A stretch of 64,000 nt of DNA, taken from positions 23,379 to 87,378 of the forward strand of contig NZ_JAUSKL010000051.1 of assembly GCF_030646925.1 (NCBI RefSeq), written 5' to 3'. Source of the stretch: Candidatus Binatus sp. (GTDB lineage Bacteria; Desulfobacterota; Binatia; Binatales; Binataceae). The notes beneath the pieces are model-generated. The model worked only from the letters and a program-made list of their open reading frames with translations, ran no database searches and had not been told where the DNA came from. Shown piece by piece: positions 9,782-18,438 of this stretch. The position numbers were made by a program, and so were the translations under genes. Each line of letters starts with the position of its first letter. Within the stretch, counting starts at the first letter, position 1.

Positions 9782-10831
9782 TCATCGAAGCGTCGCCAGG
9801 TACGCCACCAGTCCGTCGAGATCCTTCGGTTCGAGATTCATCGCCGGCATCAGCGCGCCCGGCTTCATCTCCGCAGGATCGTGCACCCAGATTTTCAGAT
9901 GCTCCGGCGTATTGATCGCCACGCCCGCGCCGAGCGTCTCGCGGCTCATCAGATGCGTGAGATCGGGCCCGAATGTCCCGTTGGCCGCGGTGCCGCGAAT
10001 CGCGTGACAGTTCACGCACGCGGTCGATTCGAACACCGCGCGGCCGCGCGCCACCGACGCATCCTGCACCGGCGCCTGCTTCTCCGCCTCGGCCCAGCGC
10101 TGAAAATCGCCGCGCGGCTCGACGATCACTCTGAGCAGCATCATCGCGTGCTCGGTACCGCAGAATTCAGCGCATTGCCCGAGAAACGTCCCCACTTCAT
10201 GCGGATCGATCCACATCGTGTTGCGATGATTCGGGATCGCGTCGGTCTTGCCCGCCAGACGCGGCACCCAGAAGCTATGCGCGACGTCGGCCGACTCGAG
10301 CACGATGAAAGTCGGCGTCGGATTCGCCGGATCGCTCTGCGGCACGTGCAGTTCGTTGGCCGTCACGATTCCCAGATCCGGATACTGGAACTCCCACCAC
10401 CACTGATGCCCGATCACGCGCACGTTGATCGCACCCGGTGGCCGCGGCGCCGCCTGCACCGTATAGATCGTCCGCGCCGTGATCAGAATCAGCACGAACA
10501 CGATGATCGCGGGCACTGTCGTCCACGCGAACTCGATCGGATTGCTGCCGTAAACTTGCGGCGGCTCGCGGCCGTCATCGTCGCTGCGCGCGCGGAATCG
10601 GACCACACTGTAAACGATCAGGCTGCCGACGATCAGAAAGATCGTGCCGGTGATCGCAAGCGTGAAGAACGCCAGTGTGTTGATATCGCTAGCCGGCGTC
10701 GATACTGGACTGAAAATGCTGCTCGGCGGGATTTTGGAGTTCGCGTCCCCCATCCCCCAATCGTTCGCAAATGCCCGCGAGGCTGCGGCGAGCATCGCAG
10801 CAATCCCCAGCAACCAGCGCTTCATCATCAT
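9782..10831 (-). CDS. ctaC: Cytochrome c oxidase subunit II with fused cytochrome c (caa3 type)
   Basis: A 349-residue subunit II. After a signal peptide and two transmembrane helices comes the periplasmic cupredoxin domain with the binuclear CuA site QCAEFCGTEHAMM and the electron-entry segment IGHQWWWEFQYP. The C-terminal 100 residues are a cytochrome c domain with CVNCH and a candidate methionine ligand in LMPAMNL, so the oxidase is of the caa3 class and carries its own electron donor domain. The ATG at 10831 (MMMKRWLLG) is preferred because it starts directly at a normal signal peptide; an in-frame start at 10870 is possible. It is the first gene of the respiratory transcript. Confidence 0.94.
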   Translation of the reverse strand: MMMKRWLLGIAAMLAAASRAFANDWGMGDANSKIPPSSIFSPVSTPASDINTLAFFTLAITGTIFLIVGSLIVYSVVRFRARSDDDGREPPQVYGSNPIEFAWTTVPAIIVFVLILITARTIYTVQAAPRPPGAINVRVIGHQWWWEFQYPDLGIVTANELHVPQSDPANPTPTFIVLESADVAHSFWVPRLAGKTDAIPNHRNTMWIDPHEVGTFLGQCAEFCGTEHAMMLLRVIVEPRGDFQRWAEAEKQAPVQDASVARGRAVFESTACVNCHAIRGTAANGTFGPDLTHLMSRETLGAGVAINTPEHLKIWVHDPAEMKPGALMPAMNLEPKDLDGLVAYLATLR

Positions 10832-10975
10832 CGACGAGCTTCTTTTCAGGGCCGCACGACCTCGGGTCATTCAGCGGCATTCGAGCGCGCGACTCACGCT
10901 CGGCCCCGAGCATCACTATCACAAAAGAATTTTGATTCCTAAAGGAACCGTTGCGGGAAGGTTGCGGGATCGAAG

Positions 10976-11911
10976 CTAATTGGCGCTGCTGATCAGATTT
11001 TGCTGATCGCCGTGCGGCAGAATCATCACCTCGGACATTCGCGTCTCGGTGTCGAGCCGCACGATATAAGCCGGCAGGCCCGACTGCGTCACGCTGACGT
11101 CGGTATGCGCATCGCAGCCGCATCGCGCCGCAAACGCGTCGTTGATGATCGCGAGCTTGTCGAGATTGAGCGCCGCCAGCTTGAGGCCCGCGCTATCGAT
11201 CGATAATTTCAGCCGCGACTTCTTGAGCTCGAGATTCGACGCGAGCGGTGTCCCCGAACCCTTCGCCGTCCGCTCGATCCAATTGCGAAACTCCGCGTCG
11301 TTCATGTGCCGGACGTCGGGATAGGTCTTGCGAAGTTCCGAAATCGCCGCGTTGAGATTGCGCTTGCTCGGATGCGAATCGCTGAGCGTCTGCTCGTCCG
11401 CCAGATCCCAGATGTCCTTCGACCACTCCGCGAGCACCGCCGGATCGGCGCCGGGCACGCTGCGATAGTCCATCGCCGCGCGCTCCGCTCCGGCGAGATC
11501 GCGATCGGCCAGCGCCGCCTGCACCTGCTGCGTATCGATTTGCCTGCTCTGTTCATTCAACTGCGCCATGATCGCGCCGCTCTGACTCCCCGCCTCGCTC
11601 ATCGCGGCGGCGCACGTTCGTCGCTGCTCCGCCAGCGAGACCGTCGGACGGCCAACCATGAAATCCGCGAGACAGAGGTCGTCGTTGGTTTCGCGGCGCT
11701 CGCTGGGAGTGAGGTCCTTGCGCGAGGACAGCGCGATTAATTCCTGCCGCGCCGCCATAAAATTGCCAGCCGATATATGGCTTCGAGCCGAGCTTAGCAA
11801 CGACGGCGCGCACCCCGGCAACGCCGCGAGTACGGCCAGCAGGATCGGCAATGCGAGCGCAGTTCGGCGCCTCAGAACCCGGCTGCCGATTACGTCGCAC
11901 CTGCAGAACAT
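10976..11911 (-). CDS. Hypothetical lipoprotein next to the pilus cluster
   Basis: A 311-residue protein not recognised as a named family. It has a basic N-terminus, a hydrophobic stretch (residues 16-30) and a lipobox-like AALPGC near residue 33. The mature part starts with helical, repeat-like sequence (SSARSHISAGNFMAARQEL) that resembles a TPR hairpin and continues with charged helices. The C-terminus holds CGCD and a short beta-rich segment. It is divergent from the TadG-like gene, with 217 bases between them containing the sigma-54-type promoter on the other strand. Because TPR lipoproteins (TadD, RcpB) often accompany tad loci, a pilus-related role is possible but not shown. The start codon is uncertain: no clear ribosome site precedes it. 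Confidence 0.6.
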   Translation of the reverse strand: MFCRCDVIGSRVLRRRTALALPILLAVLAALPGCAPSLLSSARSHISAGNFMAARQELIALSSRKDLTPSERRETNDDLCLADFMVGRPTVSLAEQRRTCAAAMSEAGSQSGAIMAQLNEQSRQIDTQQVQAALADRDLAGAERAAMDYRSVPGADPAVLAEWSKDIWDLADEQTLSDSHPSKRNLNAAISELRKTYPDVRHMNDAEFRNWIERTAKGSGTPLASNLELKKSRLKLSIDSAGLKLAALNLDKLAIINDAFAARCGCDAHTDVSVTQSGLPAYIVRLDTETRMSEVMILPHGDQQNLISSAN

Positions 11912-11988
11912 AAGTCAATTATGCGACATCCAGATGCACTTTGAATAGGGTTGCGACGTATCTTTCGACGCCATCCTGGAGGCTCCCT

Positions 11989-12011
11989 GAACCGTCGCGC
12001 CGACGCGGTTC
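11989..12011. promoter_or_regulatory. Inverted repeat, possible activator-binding site
   Basis: GAACCG and CGGTTC form perfect 6-base arms around an 11-base spacer. The dyad lies about 90-112 bases upstream of the predicted transcription start of the sigma-54-type promoter at 12075-12090, the usual distance for an enhancer-binding protein site. No matching dyad was found before flp or the activator gene, so this is tentative. Confidence 0.3.
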
Positions 12012-12074
12012 GCGATTGTGTCGCAGCTTCTGACGGCGCCATCTTGCTAGCTGAGATACCCGCGGAACTGTCGA

Positions 12075-12090
12075 TGGCACGAGTGGTGCT
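12075..12090 (+). promoter_or_regulatory. Sigma-54 (-24/-12) promoter before the tad cluster
   Basis: The bases TGGCACG-AGTG-GTGCT match the RpoN consensus TGGCACG-N4-TTGC(A/T) at all seven positions of the first block and four of five in the second. The invariant GG (12076-12077) and GC (12088-12089) are separated by exactly 10 bases. The predicted start point is near 12101, giving a leader of about 28 bases before the GTG of the TadG-like gene. Confidence 0.75.
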
Positions 12091-12128
12091 TTTCAACGTC
12101 CGCGACTCCTCGGCTAACTCCGAGGCCA

Positions 12129-13097
12129 GTGCCAAACCACTCGAGGTTTACGCCCATTAACGCCCACCAATCGAAAAGACGGTCGCCGACGCCGCCGACC
12201 GCGAGCATCGCGGCGCGACGCGAACACGGCCAGACCATCCTGATGTTCGCCATATTGCTGCCGATCCTGCTCGGCGTGCTGGCCTTCGGCGTCGATCTCT
12301 CGGTGTTCTACTTCACCTGGTCAAGAATGCAGTCCGCCGCTGACGCCGCGGTGCTCGCCGCGGCCTCTGCGCTGCCGGCTGACGCCGCAAAGGCCAAAAC
12401 CGTCGCCACGAGTTACGCCGTCACCAACGGAGCGCTCGTGAGCGAAATCGCAACCCCGGTCGTCGCCGCCGACGGCCTCTGGGTATCGATCACTTTGACG
12501 CGGCAGGCGCCGTTATATCTGGCTCGGGTGCTCGGGCTGAATACCGCGCCGATTACCGTCAGCGCCAAGGCCGCGCTGCAGAATACCGGCTCGGCGACGG
12601 GTGCTTTGCCGCTCGGCTTATCCAGCCAGACCACCTACGCACTCGGACAAACCATCGCAATTCACAAGTCCAATGATGTCGGTCCCGGCAACTGGGATTC
12701 CTTGGCCCTCGGATGCACTGGCGCGTCGTGCCTCGCCAATAACCTGGCCAACGGATACTCGGGAACTCTCACCGTCGGACAAGTGGTGAGCAGCGAACCG
12801 GGCGGTGCCGTAGGGCCTTACAATTCGGCTATCAACGCGCGCATCGCAGCCGGCGCCAGCAGCGATCCCGGCGGCACCTGGAGCTCTCACACTCTCGACG
12901 ACCAACGCTTGGCGATCGTGCCCGTGATGGATTGGACCGGATGCGAAGGTCGATGTCCTCTTACCGTGCAAGGATTCGCCGCAGTCTGGCTGGTCAGCCC
13001 GACCAGCCTCATCTTCATCGGCTCGGTCGTCCCTGGCTCGACTCCCAGCACCACCGCTGCCGCTTATGGATCCTATCGAGCGGTGCTCGTCCAGTAA
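12129..13097 (+). CDS. tadG: TadG-like pilus-associated protein
   Basis: A 322-residue protein with a basic N-terminal tail, then the TadE/TadG-type signature EHGQTILMFAILLPILLGVL (residues 32-51) that anchors it in the inner membrane. This is followed by DLSVFYFTWSRMQSAADAAVLAAASAL, characteristic of the putative Flp pilus-assembly TadG N-terminal family. The remainder is a Ser/Thr/Gly/Ala-rich periplasmic domain with four cysteines. TadG-type proteins are minor pilins or assembly factors of Flp pili. The glutamate at position 5 after the glycine that true prepilins need is replaced by methionine. The start is GTG at 12129 with GAGG just upstream. It is the first gene of the tad cluster, behind a sigma-54-type promoter. 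Confidence 0.82.
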   Translation: MPNHSRFTPINAHQSKRRSPTPPTASIAARREHGQTILMFAILLPILLGVLAFGVDLSVFYFTWSRMQSAADAAVLAAASALPADAAKAKTVATSYAVTNGALVSEIATPVVAADGLWVSITLTRQAPLYLARVLGLNTAPITVSAKAALQNTGSATGALPLGLSSQTTYALGQTIAIHKSNDVGPGNWDSLALGCTGASCLANNLANGYSGTLTVGQVVSSEPGGAVGPYNSAINARIAAGASSDPGGTWSSHTLDDQRLAIVPVMDWTGCEGRCPLTVQGFAAVWLVSPTSLIFIGSVVPGSTPSTTAAAYGSYRAVLVQ

Positions 13098-13257
13098 CTG
13101 TTGAACAACCACACGATACACAACGCTCGGTCTCAATCGATCTGGTGACCATTAGTGAACCACGCGATGTCCCGCGGAGATACGGCGATTGATGCAATTT
13201 GGGTCACTGCGCCGAATCGTCTTCACGTATTCACGGCCGTTCCAGTCCGTCCGCGTC

Positions 13258-13273
13258 TGGTACGGCAGGTGCA
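13258..13273 (+). promoter_or_regulatory. Sigma-54 (-24/-12) promoter before the major pilin gene
   Basis: TGGTACG-GCAG-GTGCA matches the RpoN consensus with two substitutions and keeps GG (13259-13260) and GC (13271-13272) with 10 bases between them. The predicted start is near 13284, about 50 bases before the flp ATG. The 236-base gap between the TadG-like gene and flp is the largest inside the pilus cluster, consistent with a separate, strong pilin promoter. Confidence 0.65.
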
Positions 13274-13333
13274 CGAATGGTCCTCAGGAACGAGCCACGC
13301 AAAACGCTCGAAAGAGCCAGAGGGAACGAAAGA

Positions 13334-13504
13334 ATGAACTACCTGACCAAACTGTTTGTCGCTGTCCGCGCGCAGCGAAACGGCCAGACGATGACCGAGT
13401 ATGTGCTCATCCTCGCCGCCGTCGCCGTCGCCGGAATGACCGCTTACACGCTGCTCGGCGGCAAGATCACCAGCGAGATCGCGACCGTAACCGCAGCATT
13501 CTAG
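13334..13504 (+). CDS. flp: Flp-type major prepilin
   Basis: A 56-residue prepilin. After a short positively charged leader comes the type IVb cleavage motif G17/QTMTEY, with glutamate at mature position 5 and tyrosine at 6. The hydrophobic helix VLILAAVAVAGMTAYTLLGG and a short tail follow. These are the defining features of Flp pilins, which polymerise into the Flp/Tad pilus used in adherence. The ATG at 13334 is chosen over upstream in-frame starts because it gives the standard length and has AGGGA 9-13 bases before it. A dedicated prepilin peptidase (TadV/CpaA) gene is not found in the window. A sigma-54-type promoter lies 61 bases upstream. Confidence 0.93.
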   Translation: MNYLTKLFVAVRAQRNGQTMTEYVLILAAVAVAGMTAYTLLGGKITSEIATVTAAF

Positions 13505-13580
13505 CCAACCGCGCAGTGCGGCGGGGATTCGACGACCCCCGTCGTCACTTGCGCCTGCGGCGCGCGCACAAGGTCATCCG

Positions 13581-14057
13581 ATGCTCACGCGATCGAAAGA
13601 CAGGAGCCCCGCACCGCGGCCGACTCGAGCGGCGAGCCGGCCCGCGCGCGGCGAACGCGGCCAGGCGATGGCCGAGTTTGCACTGATGGCGCCGCTGTTT
13701 CTTTTCATCGTTTTCCTCGGGATCACCTTCGCCGTGATCGGCCAGTCGGCGCTCGCGGTCAGCCAGCTCGCTTTCAACGGCGCACGTTATGCCGCGGTCA
13801 ATCCCAATCTCACGTCGGCGGAAGTCCAGACTTACATCACGTCGGGCGCGATCGGCTCGCCTTCGATCACCAGCGGCGGCCATCTTACGGTCACGGTCGT
13901 GCAGGCGACTTTTGGCAACCCGGTGACGGTCACCGTCAGCTACGACATCTCGAGCAACCCGCTGGTTTCGTCGATGGCAACTTTGTTCAGCGGCCTGGGC
14001 TTTGGCCAAACCTTACCGACGACCCTTAGCGCCACGGAAGTCGTGATGAGTGAATGA
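13581..14057 (+). CDS. tadE: TadE-like minor pseudopilin
   Basis: A 158-residue protein with an Arg-rich leader, the prepilin-like motif G/QAMAEF (glycine near residue 27, glutamate at mature +5) and a single transmembrane helix (ALMAPLFLFIVFLGITFAVI). The following NGARYAAV box and a beta-rich periplasmic part are typical of TadE family members. In Tad systems TadE is processed by the same peptidase as Flp and is needed for pilus biogenesis. It lies 76 bases after flp and 68 before cpaB. The conserved cleavage motif supports the assignment. Confidence 0.9.
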   Translation: MLTRSKDRSPAPRPTRAASRPARGERGQAMAEFALMAPLFLFIVFLGITFAVIGQSALAVSQLAFNGARYAAVNPNLTSAEVQTYITSGAIGSPSITSGGHLTVTVVQATFGNPVTVTVSYDISSNPLVSSMATLFSGLGFGQTLPTTLSATEVVMSE

Positions 14058-14125
14058 CGCCGCCGGCGAGTTGACTGTCCTGAATCGATCGGCAAGCGGC
14101 GAGGCGTGGAAACAGGGGAATCCGA

Positions 14126-15250
14126 ATGCGACGAACTATGGCATTCATGTCGCTGGCCGCATTGGGCGCATTGCTGGCGGCCGCGGTGGTCTTCTCCGCG
14201 CTCAAGAAGCGCGAAGCCGAGGTCCAGCGGGCGCTGGCGCATACCGCGCAAGTAGTCGTCGCCGCCCATTCGATTCCGCTTGGCGCCAAGCTTCATCCCG
14301 CCGATCTCAAGCTCGCGCGATGGGCCCGCGACAGCCTGCCCGAGGGCTACTTCACCGACCCGCAGGCCGCGGTCGGCGCGTTTGCCCGCAGCCAGTTCTC
14401 CGCCAATGAACCGATCGTGAACGCGCGGCTGCTGATCGGCGACAAGGTCGGCGGCGTGATGCCGTTTCTGATCCCGCCCGGGATGCGCGCGATCTCCGTC
14501 GCCGTGGACGAAGTCGCCGATATCTCCGGCTTCGTGCAACCGCACACCCGGGTGGACGTCCTGCTCGCGGTCTCCGGCAACGGCCCGGGCGAATCGTCCT
14601 TCGCCCGCGTGATCGCGCAGAACATCGAGGTCCTCGCCGTCGCGCAGGAGATCGAGCGGGTCAAGGACGAACCCGAGGTCGTCAAGGAGGTCACCCTCCT
14701 CGTAACGCCCGTCGAAGCCGAAAAACTTACGCTCGCCACCCGCGAAGGAACCATCCGGCTCGCGATGCGCAGTTACGCCGACAACAAGATCGTCGCGACC
14801 AGCGGAATCGCGATCGACGATCTGATGCGTCACGCGCGCACCGACGTTCCCCTGATGGAAAAACAGCCCGTCGCACCGCCCGGACCGCGACCCGTCGCGC
14901 GGCGAGCTCACGGCCCGGCGCCGCTCCATATCGAAATCCTGCGCGACGGCAAATCTTCCGAAGCATTTTCCTTTATCAATTCAGCCGTGGTCGGACATTC
15001 GGGCGGCGCCGATCGCGATTCGCCGCCGGCTTATGCGCCGCCTCCGCCAGCCCTCTCGCCCGACGACGCGCCATCCGCCGCGCCCGCCGCAATGCGCTCC
15101 GCGACGTTTACCGGCGCGCCGAATCCGGCGCTCGCCGCGATGCTCGATCCCGCTCGCGCGGACTCGCCGCCGAAGCCCGCGCCCGCGCTCCGTCCCGGCG
15201 ACACCGGCTACGTCCCGGCGCCCAAAACTCTCGCCATCGGTGCCGAATGA
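14126..15250 (+). CDS. cpaB: Flp pilus assembly protein CpaB/RcpC
   Basis: A 374-residue periplasmic protein anchored by an N-terminal helix (residues 1-28). It has a SAF/beta-clip domain starting at VVVAAHSIPLGAKLHPADLKLARW and the RcpC/CpaB core that follows (IPPGMRAISVAVDEVADISGFVQPHTRVDVLL). The last 100 residues are Pro/Ala-rich and of low complexity. CpaB family members interact with the outer-membrane secretin and are required for Flp pilus assembly. It overlaps the secretin gene by the 4-base ATGA at 15247-15250. Confidence 0.92.
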   Translation: MRRTMAFMSLAALGALLAAAVVFSALKKREAEVQRALAHTAQVVVAAHSIPLGAKLHPADLKLARWARDSLPEGYFTDPQAAVGAFARSQFSANEPIVNARLLIGDKVGGVMPFLIPPGMRAISVAVDEVADISGFVQPHTRVDVLLAVSGNGPGESSFARVIAQNIEVLAVAQEIERVKDEPEVVKEVTLLVTPVEAEKLTLATREGTIRLAMRSYADNKIVATSGIAIDDLMRHARTDVPLMEKQPVAPPGPRPVARRAHGPAPLHIEILRDGKSSEAFSFINSAVVGHSGGADRDSPPAYAPPPPALSPDDAPSAAPAAMRSATFTGAPNPALAAMLDPARADSPPKPAPALRPGDTGYVPAPKTLAIGAE

Positions 15251-17115
15251 GAATCATGAAATTTCACCAAATCGCACGGCTCGCTCTCGCGAATCGCCTT
15301 CCACTGCTCATCTGCGGAGTGCTCATTGCCATTGCACCCGCTCCAGCGCTCGGACAACCCGCGCCGATCGCCGTCTCGATCAACGCCGGCGAATCTTTCT
15401 CGATCGATCACATCAAGGCGGGCGCCACTCCTGCCATCAGGGTTCTGCAGAATCCCTATGCCCTGGTCGTCAACGCCGTCAGCCCGCACAAGCTGGTTCT
15501 GATCGGCGCCGAAGCGGGCCGATGGGCGATCGACGTCACTGAAGATTCGGGCCGCGTCGCCACCTACGATGTTCGGGTCGCCGCCATCGCGAAGCCGGGA
15601 GCGCCGCTGTCGCCGGGGTACGCGCCGCCCGCGAGTACCGACGCGAACCTGGCCCCCCGTCCCGGCGCCGGACTTGCCTCCTCGGGCGGTGACGCAGCGC
15701 CGCCCGCCAGCACCGACATGAACCTCACGCCGCGCGCCGGCGCCGGCTTGATCGCTCCGGGAACCGAGACCGCGCCGCCAGAGGTGGTCACAATTCCCGG
15801 CGCCGGGTCATCTGCGCGCCCCGACGATCGAGCGCCGACCCAGGACGCCTCGTGGAGTTTGCCGGCGCTGCCGTCGCGCTCGACGATCCCCGCGGTCGGC
15901 AATCAGTCCATCGGCAAGCTCGAAACGCGCGAAGGACAGTATCGCACCGATCCGTCGATCCTCGGCCCCGACTCCGGCTACACCACGGTTTCTGTCTCCG
16001 GCGGCAAGCATTACCTGCCCGACGACGCGGTCTCGGTGGTCGCTGGCAGTTCCGAGATTATCGACTTCAAGCGCCGCCTCACCCGGATTTCGATCGCAGA
16101 TTCCAAAATCGCCGACGTCCAGGTGATCAATCCCTACCAGATCAACCTGATCGGCCATGCCCCCGGCTTCACCACCATCGCGCTGTGGGACGCCGACGGC
16201 AGTTACAACGAGCGCCAGGTGCGCGTCGATCCCAACGGCAGCCAGCAGGTCCTGCTCAACACCATCGTCGCCGAACTCGACCGCACCGGTATCGAGAATC
16301 AGGGCGTCAACGTATCGGTCGCCTTCCTGAATTCCGGCATCTCGTTCGTCAGCCTGCCCGGTAACGTCGGCACGCCGTACAGCGGTACGTCTTCGTCCCC
16401 CGGCTCGATCACCACGCTTCCGCCGGCCGGCAGGATCATCCCCATGCTGCTATCGCAGAACCTGACCTATGGCCTCGCGACGCAAGGCTCGGGCGTGGCG
16501 ACGCAGAGCTTTTTCCAGTTCCTCGAGCAGCACGATCTCGCCCGCATCCTGGCCGAGCCGCATCTGCTGGCCAATTCGGGCGAGAAAGCAAAATTTCTCT
16601 CCGGCGGCGAAATTCCGATCGTGATCGCGCAGGCGCTCAACTCGACGATCGTCTTCAAGCAGTTCGGCACTTCGGTCGAGTTCATCCCGACCGTCGTCGG
16701 CCGCAACGATATCGAGTTGCTCGTCAAGCCCGAAGTATCGCAGCCCGATTACGCCCACGGCGTACAGTTGTTCGGCTTCACCGTGCCCGCCTTCGTGACC
16801 CGCCGGGCCGAAACGCTGGTGCGCCTCAAGGATCGGCAGACGCTGATCATTGCCGGCCTCATTCTCCACGAAAAACTATCGACCGTGCAGAAGGTGCCCT
16901 ACCTCGGCGATATCCCCTATCTGGGCGCGGCCTTCCGCAGCACCTACTGGGAGAGCAAGGAAACCGACCTCGTGATGAGCGTGACGCCGGAAATCGTGCG
17001 GCCCTTGCCCGCCGCCGCGGAAGTCTTTTTGCCCGGCGCGCGCGGCCCGATGACCGAAGGCGAAGTCAAGACCAGGCAAATCAACCCGCCGGATCCGTCC
17101 CGGCCGCGCTTTTGA
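15247..17115 (+). CDS. cpaC: Outer-membrane secretin of the Flp pilus (CpaC/RcpA)
   Basis: A 622-residue secretin with a signal peptide ending near ALGQPA. An N-terminal pilus-secretin domain begins at INAGESFSIDHIKAG; a Pro/Ala/Thr-rich spacer with a repeated motif (PPASTD.NL.PR.GAGL, two copies at residues about 122-175) follows. A second N-domain (SSEIIDFKRRLTRISIADSKIADVQVINPYQINLIG) precedes the secretin core. The core shows ILAEPHLLANSGEKAKFLSGGEIPIV, VSQPDYA and LIIAGLIL, ending in the conserved VPYLGDIPYLGAAF segment. It forms the multimeric outer-membrane channel for the pilus. The duplicated spacer motif is unusual but typical of flexible linkers. Confidence 0.95.
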   Translation: MRIMKFHQIARLALANRLPLLICGVLIAIAPAPALGQPAPIAVSINAGESFSIDHIKAGATPAIRVLQNPYALVVNAVSPHKLVLIGAEAGRWAIDVTEDSGRVATYDVRVAAIAKPGAPLSPGYAPPASTDANLAPRPGAGLASSGGDAAPPASTDMNLTPRAGAGLIAPGTETAPPEVVTIPGAGSSARPDDRAPTQDASWSLPALPSRSTIPAVGNQSIGKLETREGQYRTDPSILGPDSGYTTVSVSGGKHYLPDDAVSVVAGSSEIIDFKRRLTRISIADSKIADVQVINPYQINLIGHAPGFTTIALWDADGSYNERQVRVDPNGSQQVLLNTIVAELDRTGIENQGVNVSVAFLNSGISFVSLPGNVGTPYSGTSSSPGSITTLPPAGRIIPMLLSQNLTYGLATQGSGVATQSFFQFLEQHDLARILAEPHLLANSGEKAKFLSGGEIPIVIAQALNSTIVFKQFGTSVEFIPTVVGRNDIELLVKPEVSQPDYAHGVQLFGFTVPAFVTRRAETLVRLKDRQTLIIAGLILHEKLSTVQKVPYLGDIPYLGAAFRSTYWESKETDLVMSVTPEIVRPLPAAAEVFLPGARGPMTEGEVKTRQINPPDPSRPRF

Positions 17116-17145
17116 CCCAAGCGGACGAAGGAAGCATCGGGCCCT

Positions 17146-18375
17146 ATGGCAGGATTTGAAAGAAAAGATGAGCTGCGCCGCGTCATGAAGATCGTCCTGG
17201 TGGGCGACCCCGGCGAGCAGCGATCCAAATTGAAAGCCGTGCTCGGCACGATCGTCGATCCTCCTCTCCAGATTGTTGAAGGCGACCCTGCCGCCGCGCA
17301 GGAACTTATCCACAAGGGCGCGCCGCCGCCCGATGTCGTCGTGGTTGTTATCGACGGCAACGAAGATTCGTCGCTCAAATTTATCCAGGCGCAAGCGGCC
17401 ATCTCGCCGCATCCGATGCTCTTCGCCGCGCTTTCCGCGCACTCGGCCGGCGTGATGAAGCGCGCGCTCCGCTCCGGCGCCGACGAAATCCTCCTCCTGC
17501 CCCTCGATCCCGGCGAGGCGACCCGCACCCTGCTCAAGATTACCGAGGCTCGATGGCGCAAGGAGCGCCGCGAAGGCGCCGTCGTCTGTTCCCTCGTCAG
17601 CCTGATCGGCGGCGTCGGCGTCACCTCTCTTGCCGCCAATCTGGCGCTGGCGCTGCAAGCGATGCATCAGCGGGCGGCGCTGGTCGATCTCGATCTGCAG
17701 TCCGGCGGCCTGGCCGTGTTCCTCAATCTGGATCCCGAGTTGACTATCATCCCGCTCGCGCGGCTCGACCGTAAGCTCGATTCGATTCAGCTCGAGTCGG
17801 CGCTGACCAAGCATTCGTCGGGATGCCACCTGCTGGCCGCGCCGAAACGGATCGAGGAAGGCGAGCTGGTGTCGGATATCACCGTCAACACCGTGCTCGA
17901 CCTGATGCGCGAGCTGTTTGATTACGTCATCGTCGATTGCGGCGACCACGTGGACGAAAACTCGGTCTCCGCCTGGGAACATTCCGATCATCTGTTTTAC
18001 GTGCTCAACCAGTCGATCGCGGCTACGCGATGCGCCTGGCGATTCATGGACTTATTCGAGCGCCTGCGGCTCACTTCGCTCGAGCCGCGCTTCGTCATCA
18101 ATCGGTACAAGCAGGCGCATCCGCTCGGCCAGAAGGAAATCGAAACCGCGCTCACCAAATCGATCTACGCCACAATTCCAAGCGACGATCAGACCTTCGG
18201 ACGAATCGAGATGACTGCGCGCGATCTGTTCCAGGTCGCCCCCGGCTCTCCCGTCGCGAAAGCCACGATGGCGCTCGCGAGCCGACTGATACCGCATGCC
18301 GAAGCGGCGGAAGCCGTGGCCGGCGGATTCGTCGCGCGCCTCGTCACCGCGCTTACGCCTTCGTTCGCTCGCTAG
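17146..18375 (+). CDS. tadZ: TadZ/CpaE-like pilus localisation ATPase homologue
   Basis: A 409-residue protein. Residues about 14-135 form a receiver-like domain (MKIVLVGDPGEQRSKL, then VVVVVIDGNE in place of the phospho-aspartate strand). From 145 onward there is a MinD/ParA-type fold, with an altered P-loop reading GGVGVTSLAANLALAL at 155-170. The signature lysine of GKT/S is a valine, and the DLDLQSGGLAVFL and DYVIVDCGDHVDENS strands are recognisable. TadZ/CpaE proteins position the Tad machine at the pole and are known to carry deviant Walker motifs. An internal ATG at codon 14 (17185) is an alternative start that begins exactly at the receiver fold. It is followed 63 bases later by the TadA ATPase. 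Confidence 0.88.
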   Translation: MAGFERKDELRRVMKIVLVGDPGEQRSKLKAVLGTIVDPPLQIVEGDPAAAQELIHKGAPPPDVVVVVIDGNEDSSLKFIQAQAAISPHPMLFAALSAHSAGVMKRALRSGADEILLLPLDPGEATRTLLKITEARWRKERREGAVVCSLVSLIGGVGVTSLAANLALALQAMHQRAALVDLDLQSGGLAVFLNLDPELTIIPLARLDRKLDSIQLESALTKHSSGCHLLAAPKRIEEGELVSDITVNTVLDLMRELFDYVIVDCGDHVDENSVSAWEHSDHLFYVLNQSIAATRCAWRFMDLFERLRLTSLEPRFVINRYKQAHPLGQKEIETALTKSIYATIPSDDQTFGRIEMTARDLFQVAPGSPVAKATMALASRLIPHAEAAEAVAGGFVARLVTALTPSFAR

Positions 18376-18438
18376 CAGGAAAAAGGCCGCATCACGAACG
18401 TGGAACGCACTCGCAACTCCGCACGCAGGTAACCGCAA

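Noticed and set aside
13143-13162. Imperfect dyad TGGT...ACCA before flp as an enhancer site
   Set aside because: Only the outer four bases of each arm pair, and it does not resemble the dyad before the TadG-like gene.
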